From: Streptomyces canus
Lineage (GTDB): Bacteria; Actinomycetota; Actinomycetes; Streptomycetales; Streptomycetaceae
Assembly (NCBI RefSeq): GCF_030815415.1
Contig: NZ_JAUSWW010000001.1
Span: 3,348,001-3,412,000, forward strand
DNA length: 64,000 bases
Direction: 5' to 3'
Under the pieces are notes generated by a model. The model searched no databases and was not told the origin of the DNA. It saw only the letters and a program-made list of their open reading frames with translations. Positions within the stretch are counted from its first letter, which is position 1; the number at the start of each line of letters is the position of its first letter. Shown here piece after piece: positions 58,429 through 64,000 of this stretch. A program made the position numbers and the translations under genes.

Positions 58429-59113
58429 CCCCGTCCTGGCCTGCGAAGGGGTCCTCCAACTCCTCGCGCACCACCTCGGCCGCCGCCTCCGCGTCCCCGT
58501 CCGCGACGGCCCGGACCAGCGCCTCGTGCGCCTCGTCCGCCGTGTTGGGGTCGTGCGTGCGCAGGCCGGTCAGGGACAGGAGGTCGATGAGGCCCTGTCG
58601 CAGGACCGGTGTGAACTCCGCGAACAGGTCGTCGAGCACGGGGTTGTGCGCGGCCGCCACCACGGCCGCGTGGAAGGCGATGTCCGCGTCGACGAACGCC
58701 GCGTCATCCGCGCCCGAAGCCACCCGGCGCCCCTCCAGCGCCGCCTCCATCGCCGCCACGTCCTCGGGCGTGCGCCGCCGCGCGGCGAGACGGGCCGCTT
58801 GGACCTCGACCGCCATGCGGACCTCGTAGACGTCGGTGACGGCAGCGCGCCGCAGCCGGGTGGGCCAGTCCCGCGTCGGCTCGGTCGCGAGGACGAAGAC
58901 ACCGGCGCCCTGGCGGGGCTGCACCAGACCCGCGCCGGCCAGCGCGCGGAGCGCCTCGCGGACCGTCGAGCGGCCCACGCCGAGTTTCCTGGCGAGCGTG
59001 GTCTCGCCGGGCAGTTTGCTGCCGACCGCCCAGTGACCGGCGGCGATCTGCTCGCGCAGACGCTCGGCGGCCTGTTCCACCAAGGGGCTCGGGCGGAGGG
59101 GACCCAGCGGCAT
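58376..59113 (-). CDS. GntR-family (FadR type) transcriptional regulator
   Basis: The 245-residue regulator has an N-terminal winged helix (SPLVEQAAERLREQIAAGHW, then LPGETTLARKLGVGRSTVRE, residues 9-60) and a helical FCD ligand domain (about 90-215). The final about 20 residues (DGVRTPSSGTAPAPP) are low complexity and lie over the AraC remnant, so the natural end may have been shorter. The gene is divergent from leuA; two CTTGTCTGAGGAG repeats lie in the gap. Ligand is unknown. Confidence 0.92.
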   Translation of the reverse strand: MPLGPLRPSPLVEQAAERLREQIAAGHWAVGSKLPGETTLARKLGVGRSTVREALRALAGAGLVQPRQGAGVFVLATEPTRDWPTRLRRAAVTDVYEVRMAVEVQAARLAARRRTPEDVAAMEAALEGRRVASGADDAAFVDADIAFHAAVVAAAHNPVLDDLFAEFTPVLRQGLIDLLSLTGLRTHDPNTADEAHEALVRAVADGDAEAAAEVVREELEDPFAGQDGVRTPSSGTAPAPPRTPS

Positions 59114-59127
59114 CGACCGTTCACCAC

Positions 59128-59177
59128 CTTGTCTGAGGAGTTTTCCGTACTCGAGCCATTCTCACTTGTCTGAGGAG
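59128..59177. promoter_or_regulatory. Direct repeats between the GntR gene and leuA
   Basis: CTTGTCTGAGGAG occurs at 59128-59140 and again at 59165-59177, 37 bp apart. They lie in the 89-nt divergent region that must hold the promoters of the GntR gene and of the leuA leader. They are candidate operators for the GntR regulator; the second also supplies AGGAG upstream of the leader peptide. Confidence 0.5.
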
Positions 59178-59202
59178 CTGAGGAGTGGTTAGCCTAGCCC
59201 GT

Positions 59203-59247
59203 ATGACGTTCCGCGGTCTTCTTCTCGGCTGCCGCGGCGGGGCCTGA
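59203..59247 (+). CDS. leuA leader peptide (attenuator sensor)
   Basis: A 14-codon ORF reads [14 protein letters not shown] and stops at TGA. Three consecutive leucines (CTT CTT CTC), two of them by the rarer CTT codon, are what a leucine-sensing leader needs. The stop lies inside the loop of a perfect 11-bp hairpin (59232-59269), and leuA starts 76 nt later. Ribosome stalling at the Leu codons would change folding of this hairpin. Its placement before a leucine pathway gene makes chance unlikely. Confidence 0.82.
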   Translation: MTFRGLLLGCRGGA

Positions 59248-59269
59248 CGCGACCGGCACCCCGCCGCGG
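59232..59269 (+). terminator. Hairpin of the leuA attenuator
   Basis: CCGCGGCGGGG (59232-59242) pairs perfectly with CCCCGCCGCGG (59259-59269). The first arm overlaps the last codons of the leader peptide, so a ribosome reaching the stop would cover it. No T run follows, so it could be a terminator, an anti-terminator or a translation-control stem. Confidence 0.7.
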
Positions 59270-59323
59270 GTCGCCGTGCTGCCGGTCACCGTCCGACCGA
59301 GCCGACGAAGGCAGCAGCAGACG

Positions 59324-60973
59324 ATGACCCTCACCTGGAATCCGCAACGGCCCAGCGCCATGCCGTTCCACCGCTACCGCCCCTACGACCAGCGCGTCGA
59401 CGTCCCCGTCACCGACCGCGGCTGGCCCTCCGCCCGTATCGAGTGCGCCCCGCTCTGGGTCCCCGTCGACCTGCGCGACGGCAACCAGGCGCTGGCCGAG
59501 CCGATGGACACGCCGCGCAAGCGCCGCTTCTTCGACCTGCTGGTCTCCCTGGGCTTCAAGGAGATCGAGGTCGGCTATCCGTCCGCGAGCCGTACCGACT
59601 TCGACTTCGTACGGCATCTGGTGGCCGACGGCGCCGTACCGGACGACGTCACCCCCGTCGTCTTCACCCCGGCCCGGCGCGAGCTGATCGACCGGACCTT
59701 CGACTCGATCGAAGGGCTGCCCCGTGCCGTCGTCCACCTGTACATCGCGACCTCGCCGGTGTGGCGGGACGTCGTCCTGGGCCGGGACCGGGACGAGGTG
59801 TGGCGGACGGTGAAGGACGCGGCCGAGCACATGGTCCGGCGGGCGGCGCCCGGAGTCCGCTTCCAGTTCTCGCCCGAGACCTTCAACCTCACCGAGCCCG
59901 ACTTCGTCCTGGAGCTGTGCGACCGGCTGACCGAGCTGTGGGACGCGAGCCCGGACCGTCCGGTCACGCACAACCTCCCGGCGACGGTGGAGATCGCGAC
60001 CCCGAACGTCTACGCCGACCAGATCGAGTACTTCCACCGCCATCTGTCCCGCCGCGACTCGGTGATCCTCTCCGTCCACCCCCACAACGACCGGGGCACC
60101 GGCGTCGCCTGCGCCGAACTCTCCGTGCTGGCCGGGGCGCAGCGGGTCGAGGGCTGTCTGTTCGGCAACGGGGAGCGGACGGGCAACGTCGACCTGGTCA
60201 CCCTGGCGCTGAACCTGTACGCCCAGGGTGTCGACCCGATGATCGACTTCAGTGACATCGACGCGGTGAAGGAGACGGTCGAGCACTGCAACCGGCTGCC
60301 GGTGCATCCCCGCCATCCCTACGCCGGGGACCTCGTCCACACCGCCTTCTCGGGTACGCACCAGGACGCCATCAGCAAGGGCTTCGCCCGCCGGGCCGAG
60401 CACCCGGACGGGCCCTGGGACGTCCCGTACCTGCCGATCGACCCGGCCGACATCGGCCGTTCCTACGAGGCGGTGATCCGCGTGAACTCCCAGTCGGGCA
60501 AGGGCGGAATGGCGTACCTGCTCAAGGCCCACCACGACATCGACCTGCCGCCCCGCATGCGGCCCGAGTTCTCGCGGGTCGTCCAGGAGGCCACGGACGA
60601 CAGCGGGCGGGAGATGACGCCGAAGGAGCTGTACGACCTGTTCCGTTCCACGTACGTCGTGACGGACGGGGAGGTCGCGCTGGAGGCCTGGTCGGTCCAC
60701 CGGGACGAGTCCGGCGCGCACCGTTTCGTCTGCACCCTGCGCACGGGGGACCGTACGGGCGACTACGAGGGCACCGGCGCCGGTCCGGTGACCGCGTTCG
60801 TCGACGCGCTGGCCGGCGCCGGATTCACCGTCCACGTCCGGGACTTCGCCGAGGACGGCACGGCGGCCTACGCCGAGTGCGAGACGGACGACGTCCCGGC
60901 CTGGGGCGCCGGCGAGGGCCGGGGCGCCTCCGTCCAGGCGGTGCTGTCGGCGGTGAACCGGGCGCTGCGGTGA
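59324..60973 (+). CDS. leuA: 2-isopropylmalate synthase
   Basis: LeuA condenses acetyl-CoA and 2-oxoisovalerate in the first committed step of leucine synthesis. The 549 residues start [20 protein letters not shown]. They contain the catalytic-metal motif [10 protein letters not shown] (Arg51, Asp52), HPHNDRGTG with the metal-binding His pair, [15 protein letters not shown], and a C-terminal LeuA allosteric domain (about 425-549) for leucine feedback. 2-Oxoisovalerate comes from the ilv genes at the left of this window. The leader peptide and hairpin upstream imply attenuation by leucine. Confidence 0.96.
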   Translation: MTLTWNPQRPSAMPFHRYRPYDQRVDVPVTDRGWPSARIECAPLWVPVDLRDGNQALAEPMDTPRKRRFFDLLVSLGFKEIEVGYPSASRTDFDFVRHLVADGAVPDDVTPVVFTPARRELIDRTFDSIEGLPRAVVHLYIATSPVWRDVVLGRDRDEVWRTVKDAAEHMVRRAAPGVRFQFSPETFNLTEPDFVLELCDRLTELWDASPDRPVTHNLPATVEIATPNVYADQIEYFHRHLSRRDSVILSVHPHNDRGTGVACAELSVLAGAQRVEGCLFGNGERTGNVDLVTLALNLYAQGVDPMIDFSDIDAVKETVEHCNRLPVHPRHPYAGDLVHTAFSGTHQDAISKGFARRAEHPDGPWDVPYLPIDPADIGRSYEAVIRVNSQSGKGGMAYLLKAHHDIDLPPRMRPEFSRVVQEATDDSGREMTPKELYDLFRSTYVVTDGEVALEAWSVHRDESGAHRFVCTLRTGDRTGDYEGTGAGPVTAFVDALAGAGFTVHVRDFAEDGTAAYAECETDDVPAWGAGEGRGASVQAVLSAVNRALR

Positions 60974-61043
60974 GGGAGGTACTGCGCGCCGAGGGGGTGG
61001 ATGTCGTAGGGGACGGACGGCTGATCTCCGGAACCGGTGGACA

Positions 61044-61068
61044 GCTAGCAATAGCTAGGCGATGCTAG
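61044..61068. promoter_or_regulatory. Three GCTAG boxes with 10-bp period
   Basis: GCTAG begins at 61044, 61054 and 61064, so the boxes lie on one face of the helix. The first two also form CTAGC-n4-GCTAG. They are 39 nt upstream of the ribbon-helix-helix gene. Regularly phased short boxes are typical operators for such regulators, so autoregulation of the toxin-antitoxin pair is likely. Confidence 0.65.
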
Positions 61069-61106
61069 TCGAATCGCCAGTGCCCAACGAGCAGCCGGGA
61101 GCCTCC

Positions 61107-61331
61107 ATGCAGACCCAGGACACCAAGCAACTGAACGTCCGCCTCCCCGCCGAGCTGGTCGACAAGGCCAAGGCCATAGCGCACGAGCGCGGCATGATGC
61201 TCTCCGGCTACATCCGCACCCTCATCGAGCGGGACCTCGAGGGGAAGGAGACACCGGACGAGACAGTGCCACCGCACGTCCTGGCCGCTGCCAAGGCCTT
61301 CGCCGAGGCTCTGGAGGCAGGGCGCAGCTGA
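61107..61331 (+). CDS. Ribbon-helix-helix (Arc/CopG-like) antitoxin
   Basis: The 74-residue protein begins MQTQDTKQLNVRLPAELVDK. QLNVRLP is the DNA-binding beta strand and ELVDKAKAIAHERGMMLSGYIRTLIERDL the two helices. A flexible acidic C-terminal segment (about 50-74) would bind the partner. GGGAG precedes ATG 61107. Its TGA shares a base with the ATG of the Doc-like gene (TGATG), the usual coupling of antitoxin to toxin. Confidence 0.88.
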   Translation: MQTQDTKQLNVRLPAELVDKAKAIAHERGMMLSGYIRTLIERDLEGKETPDETVPPHVLAAAKAFAEALEAGRS

Positions 61332-61693
61332 TGGAACTCACCGTCGACCTGCGCTGGGCCCTCGTCATCGCGGACCAGCTCACCGACCCGCCCGAAGTCC
61401 TGGACATCCCCGCGCTGGAGGCGGCCGTCGCCCGGCACGCGAGCAAGAACCAGGCCGACGCCGACAACGACTGGCGAGCGGCCACCCTCGCGGCGACCGT
61501 GGCACAGTTACGCCCTTTCGCCTGCCGCAACGACGAAGTGGGCGCCCTCTACGCGTACGCATTCATGGCGCACGCCGACGAGCCGCTCGCCGTGGAAGCC
61601 TCGCACCTCGTCGGGATGCTGACGCGGGTCTCGGCCGCCGAGATCGGCATCGACATGCCGGCGACCTTCCTCCGCAACGCGCGCACGGCATGA
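61331..61693 (+). CDS. Doc-like toxin with degenerate Fic motif
   Basis: The 120-residue protein looks like the small Doc/Fic toxins of Streptomyces paired with ribbon-helix-helix genes: LEAAVARHASKNQADADNDW, AATLAATVAQLRPFACRNDE and VGALYAYAFMAHADEPL. The place of the Fic motif HPF-x-D/E-GN-K/G-R is taken by RPFACRND, which lacks the catalytic His and the phosphate-binding Gly. Activity by the usual Fic chemistry is therefore doubtful. Leu60, just before this motif, is a TTA codon (61508-61510). The assignment is by pattern and context, not by a full domain match. Confidence 0.75.
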   Translation: MELTVDLRWALVIADQLTDPPEVLDIPALEAAVARHASKNQADADNDWRAATLAATVAQLRPFACRNDEVGALYAYAFMAHADEPLAVEASHLVGMLTRVSAAEIGIDMPATFLRNARTA

Positions 61694-61694
61694 C

Positions 61695-61728
61695 GAAGGG
61701 GGGCGCCCGAAGCCGGGCGCCCCCCTTC
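61695..61728. terminator. Strong bidirectional terminator hairpin
   Basis: GAAGGGGGGCGCCCG (61695-61709) and CGGGCGCCCCCCTTC (61714-61728) form a perfect 15-bp stem with an AAGC loop. It ends both the toxin-antitoxin pair and the convergent EF-hand gene. Confidence 0.93.
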
Positions 61729-61736
61729 CGTTCGCG

Positions 61737-61949
61737 TCACTTGCTCAGGTATGCCCAGAACTCGTCGAACGACAGCACCTTGTCGCCGTTCAGGTCGCGA
61801 GTCTTGATGATCACCTCGGCGACCGACTCGGTGACGTTCCAGTCGCCTGCCTGGGCGAGGGCGGTCTTGAACTCGGCCGCGGTGATGAAGCCGTCACCGT
61901 CCGTGTCGATCCGTTCGAAATGCTTGCGTGCCTCGTCGATGTCCGCCAC
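61737..61949 (-). CDS. EF-hand calcium-binding protein (calmodulin-like)
   Basis: The 70-residue protein has two EF-hands. Loop 1 is DTDGDGFITAAE (Asp15, 17, 19, Thr23, Glu26). Loop 2 is DLNGDKVLSFDE (Asp52, Asn54, Asp56, Ser60, Glu63). All calcium-coordinating positions are suitable in both. It belongs to the small calcium-binding proteins (calerythrin/CabB-like) found in Streptomyces. GTG 61949 has AAGGGG upstream. It is 51 nt downstream of the MerR gene on the same strand. Confidence 0.93.
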   Translation of the reverse strand: MADIDEARKHFERIDTDGDGFITAAEFKTALAQAGDWNVTESVAEVIIKTRDLNGDKVLSFDEFWAYLSK

Positions 61950-62000
61950 CGAGCCGCCCCTTTTTCGTCGTTCCTTGCCGTCTTGCTGACGGAGGCCAGA

Positions 62001-62918
62001 TTATCCGGCGCTCCGAGCACGCAGAGCGGCGACCACCCACGCGAACTCCTCCTCGTACGACGGCTGGGGTTCGAGCCCGTTCACGACGGCCGACAGCTCG
62101 CGGTACCGGGCGAGCCGCAGGTTCGTTCCCGCCTCGAGACGCTTGAGCACCTCGGCCCGGTCGGCGTCGCCGAGGAGACCGGCCAGCAGCTCGTCCGCCT
62201 CCGGTGCCTCGGGGGCGATCCCGCGCCCCAGCGCCTCCCCTGCCAGCTGGACGAGCCGGCTCATGAACCACAGGGACGTCCCGGCGGGGACATCGGGCCC
62301 CCGGTCCGCCGCGTTGAACTCGACCGCCCTGCGCATCAGCGCCCGGAACTCCGGGTCCTGGATGAGTTCGGCCAGCTCCACCCACGCGTCCACCTGCTCG
62401 GGGCTGGGATCGTCCGGCAGGTTGGCGGCGCCGGCGAACCGCAGCCGGGTGCGGATGTCGGGATCCGCCGTGTCGAGCCCCTCGAAGATCTCCGCCATGA
62501 AGTCCTCGATGATCCTGCGCCGCTCTGCGGCGGACAGCCGTGCCAGCTTGTTCATCAGTGTCATCTCCTCCGCGGTCGACCCGCGTCGCGCAACGGTCGA
62601 CAGCACCGCCCGGGTCACTTTGAGCGAGCGGATCCGCGCGTCCAGCGCCACCACGTGCGCCGCCGCGACCTCCGCCACCGTCCGCTCCCCCGCCAGCACC
62701 CTGCGCACGTCCACCAGGCCGAGGCCCAGCTCGCGCAGCGTGCGGATCAGTTCGAGGCGGGCGGCGGACTCCGCGTCGTAGAGGCGGTAGCCGCCGTCCG
62801 AGCGGGTCACCGGCTCGAGCACGCCCTCGTCGGACCAGTAACGGATGGTCCGTACGGTGAGGCCGGTGGCCCTCGCCAGCTCGCCGATGGTGAAAAGCCC
62901 GGTGCCGTCGTCGATCAT
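62001..62918 (-). CDS. MerR-family transcriptional regulator
   Basis: The 305-residue regulator has an N-terminal MerR winged helix (FTIGELARATGLTVRTIRYW, YRLYDAESAARLELI, residues 9-60), a linker coiled coil (to about 110) and a helical C-terminal domain of unknown type rich in Glu and Leu, not the Cys-rich metal-binding kind. A drug- or stress-sensing role is possible. ATG 62918 is divergent from the GNAT gene 50 nt away, suggesting a shared regulatory region. Confidence 0.93.
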   Translation of the reverse strand: MIDDGTGLFTIGELARATGLTVRTIRYWSDEGVLEPVTRSDGGYRLYDAESAARLELIRTLRELGLGLVDVRRVLAGERTVAEVAAAHVVALDARIRSLKVTRAVLSTVARRGSTAEEMTLMNKLARLSAAERRRIIEDFMAEIFEGLDTADPDIRTRLRFAGAANLPDDPSPEQVDAWVELAELIQDPEFRALMRRAVEFNAADRGPDVPAGTSLWFMSRLVQLAGEALGRGIAPEAPEADELLAGLLGDADRAEVLKRLEAGTNLRLARYRELSAVVNGLEPQPSYEEEFAWVVAALRARSAG

Positions 62919-62968
62919 GTCTGCGAGTCTGGGCCTTCCAGTGGGTGGAGACTCAAGGAGCGGGTGCG

Positions 62969-63637
62969 GTGGAGACTCTTCGGGACATTCTCGACGCGGC
63001 CGCCCGCGGTGTCTTTCCGCCGCCCAACGGCCGTACGACCGTCGTGCCGCAGGCCTCCGCCCGGGACGCGGGCGTGCTCGCCTTCACCGCGCACTCCGTC
63101 GTCTTCACGGACGAGGACCCGCGGTGGGTGTACGACACACTGGCGGCCCTGGAGTGCGATCCGCTGGCCGCGACGATGAACCCGGCTTTCCTGGCGGCCT
63201 TCATGGCGCGGACGGGGCGTACGGCCGAGACCATCGACGCGATGTTCGTCGGCTCGCCCCTGCCCGGCGAGCCTCCGCTCGCGCTGGCGGAGATCACGGA
63301 CGCCGGTCATCCGCGTATCGCGTACGCCCGCGGGCGCCGCGACGACGTACGGGCCTGGACGACCGACGGCGGGGTGCTGGTGGCGGGGCGCGGGATCGGT
63401 GGCCGGCTGGAGGTCTCGCTGGAGGTGGACGAGGACGTACGGCACCGGGGGCTGGGGCGACTGCTCCTGACCGCCGCCCGGCAGCTCGTCGAGGAGCCGC
63501 TGTGGGCCCAGGTGGCCCCCGGGAACGCCCGCAGCACACGGGCGTTCCAGGCGGCGGGTTACCGTCCCGTCGGCGCGGAGGCGCTGCTGCTCAGTGCCAG
63601 GCCTCGAAGTGCGGGTTGCTCTGACAGCCGCTCATGA
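62969..63637 (+). CDS. GNAT family N-acetyltransferase
   Basis: The 222-residue protein starts at GTG 62969, with AAGGAG 8 nt upstream. The CoA-binding motif is RHRGLGRLLLTAARQL, followed by VAPGNARSTRAFQAAGYRPV. The substrate is unknown. The last 12 residues (RPRSAGCSDSRS) lie over the short minus-strand frame at 63591-63686 and have unusual composition for the family, so the natural stop may have been lost. It may be controlled by the divergent MerR regulator. Confidence 0.9.
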   Translation: METLRDILDAAARGVFPPPNGRTTVVPQASARDAGVLAFTAHSVVFTDEDPRWVYDTLAALECDPLAATMNPAFLAAFMARTGRTAETIDAMFVGSPLPGEPPLALAEITDAGHPRIAYARGRRDDVRAWTTDGGVLVAGRGIGGRLEVSLEVDEDVRHRGLGRLLLTAARQLVEEPLWAQVAPGNARSTRAFQAAGYRPVGAEALLLSARPRSAGCSDSRS

Positions 63638-63686
63638 TCTCGGGGCCGCCGCCGTCGCTGCGGTAGAGCGTGCGGCGCAGATCTTG
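63591..63686 (-). pseudogene. Short frame with protein-like C-terminus, origin unknown
   Basis: On the minus strand a 31-codon frame reads QDLRRTLYRSDGGGPEIMSG and CQSNPHFEAWH, then TGA, with an in-frame TGA directly before it. The amino-acid sequence looks like a natural C-terminus and keeps G/C third positions, but there is no start codon context. It may be a 3' remnant of a lost gene. I could not assign a family. Confidence 0.3.
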
Positions 63687-63696
63687 TCATCGGCGG

Positions 63697-63763
63697 TTGT
63701 GCAGTCGGCCCAAGGGGCGCGGGGAACTGCGCGACCAGCCACAGCGGACCTGCAGACTCCCCT
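63697..63763. repeat. Dispersed Streptomyces intergenic repeat
   Basis: CCCAAGGGGCGCGGGGAACT followed by GCGCGACCAGCCACAGCGG is a sequence I recall from many intergenic regions of Streptomyces. It is related to the repeat at 48243-48335. It lies in the gap between the GNAT gene and the gene at the right edge. The rest of that gap (63764-63894) shows nothing I can name. Confidence 0.6.
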
Positions 63764-63894
63764 GGGCTCAGCCGGCGCGGCGCTCACGCGGCCCGCCGCC
63801 GCAGCTGGTTGTGATCACGGGGAACACCATTCCGGTTCTGCGACGGCGGGTTGTGGATCATCACTGGTAGTGGGGCGTGTCAACCGACCCGGTG

Positions 63895-64000
63895 TCAGCG
63901 GAAGATGCCGGTGTGGCCGAGCGAGTACCGTCCCGGCTGCGGGTACACCGCGAGCCCGTGCGGGCCGCTGCCCACCGGGATCCGGGCCAGCTGCTCGCCG
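63895..64000 (-). CDS. C-terminus of a YVTN-type beta-propeller protein, 5' part beyond the window
   Basis: The minus-strand frame entering from the right edge reads GEQLARIPVGSGPHGLAVYP, QPGRYSLGHTGIFR and stops at TGA 63895. The segment RIPVGSGPHGLAVYPQPGRYS is a typical last blade of YVTN/YncE-like propellers, often exported proteins. Only about 34 residues are visible, so the call is limited. Confidence 0.65.
   Translation of the reverse strand, partial: GEQLARIPVGSGPHGLAVYPQPGRYSLGHTGIFR

Noticed and set aside
59189..61051. 620-residue minus-strand ORF over leuA
   Set aside because: Antisense of leuA, which has all family motifs on the plus strand.

Overview
The window is chromosomal DNA of a Streptomyces (or very close relative). 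The DNA is very G+C rich, third codon positions are almost all G or C, GTG starts and 4-nt ATGA/GTGA gene overlaps are common, and TTA codons are nearly absent. From memory, the gene order (ilvBNC, GGDEF/EAL protein, gatCAB, GGDEF/EAL protein, ligA, mnmA, cysteine desulfurase, dpp permease, gcvT-gcvH-glyA-sdaA) matches a conserved core region of the S. coelicolor chromosome. No rRNA, tRNA or CRISPR array was seen.

Left third (1-25.4 kb): ilvB-ilvN-ilvC for branched-chain amino acids (ilvC runs off the left edge) follows a complete attenuator: a 13-residue leader peptide rich in Ile/Leu/Val and an intrinsic terminator. Next come a membrane GGDEF/EAL protein with a degenerate EAL site, a hydroxyacid dehydrogenase, an aldo/keto reductase, a beta-propeller sugar-dehydrogenase-like lipoprotein, a giant LuxR-type (LAL) regulator translationally coupled to a 61-codon gene, an MMPL transporter with a GNAT enzyme, and a methyltransferase. 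gatC-gatA-(small membrane protein)-gatB encodes the tRNA amidotransferase. A second GGDEF/EAL protein (RmdB-like), with intact catalytic motifs and one TTA codon, follows.

Middle (25.4-47 kb): ligA lies at the end of a tightly packed minus-strand run (methyltransferase, LOG-like protein, SDR, MetE-like protein, ligA). Then come mnmA and a cysteine desulfurase (likely sulfur relay to tRNA), a Tat-exported amidase, a TetR regulator with palindromes at its own promoter and a divergent small membrane gene, a Ser/Pro/Gly-rich lipoprotein, a WYL regulator, a thioesterase, a membrane esterase, a TRIC-type channel, and a complete five-gene peptide ABC importer (dppC-A-B-D-F).

Right third (47-64 kb): two SseB-like proteins and a P-loop kinase precede a glycine and serine catabolic block: a tandem glycine riboswitch, gcvT, gcvH, glyA and sdaA. 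After a GH25 hydrolase, a MOSC protein and an F420/NADP-type reductase comes the most disturbed locus. There, a zinc-type alcohol dehydrogenase and a divergent AraC regulator have both lost their 5' halves, and the dehydrogenase remnant is fused in frame to a truncated TnpB. A GntR regulator diverges from leuA, which has its own Leu-Leu-Leu leader peptide and hairpin. Then come a ribbon-helix-helix/Doc-like toxin-antitoxin pair with three operator-like boxes phased at 10 bp and a TTA codon in the toxin-like gene, an EF-hand protein, a MerR regulator, a GNAT enzyme, and the 3' end of a YVTN beta-propeller gene.

The strongest leads are the collapsed AraC/dehydrogenase/TnpB locus, the RHH/Doc-like pair with phased operator boxes and TTA codon, the contrast between the two cyclic-di-GMP proteins, and two amino-acid attenuators plus one riboswitch within one window.
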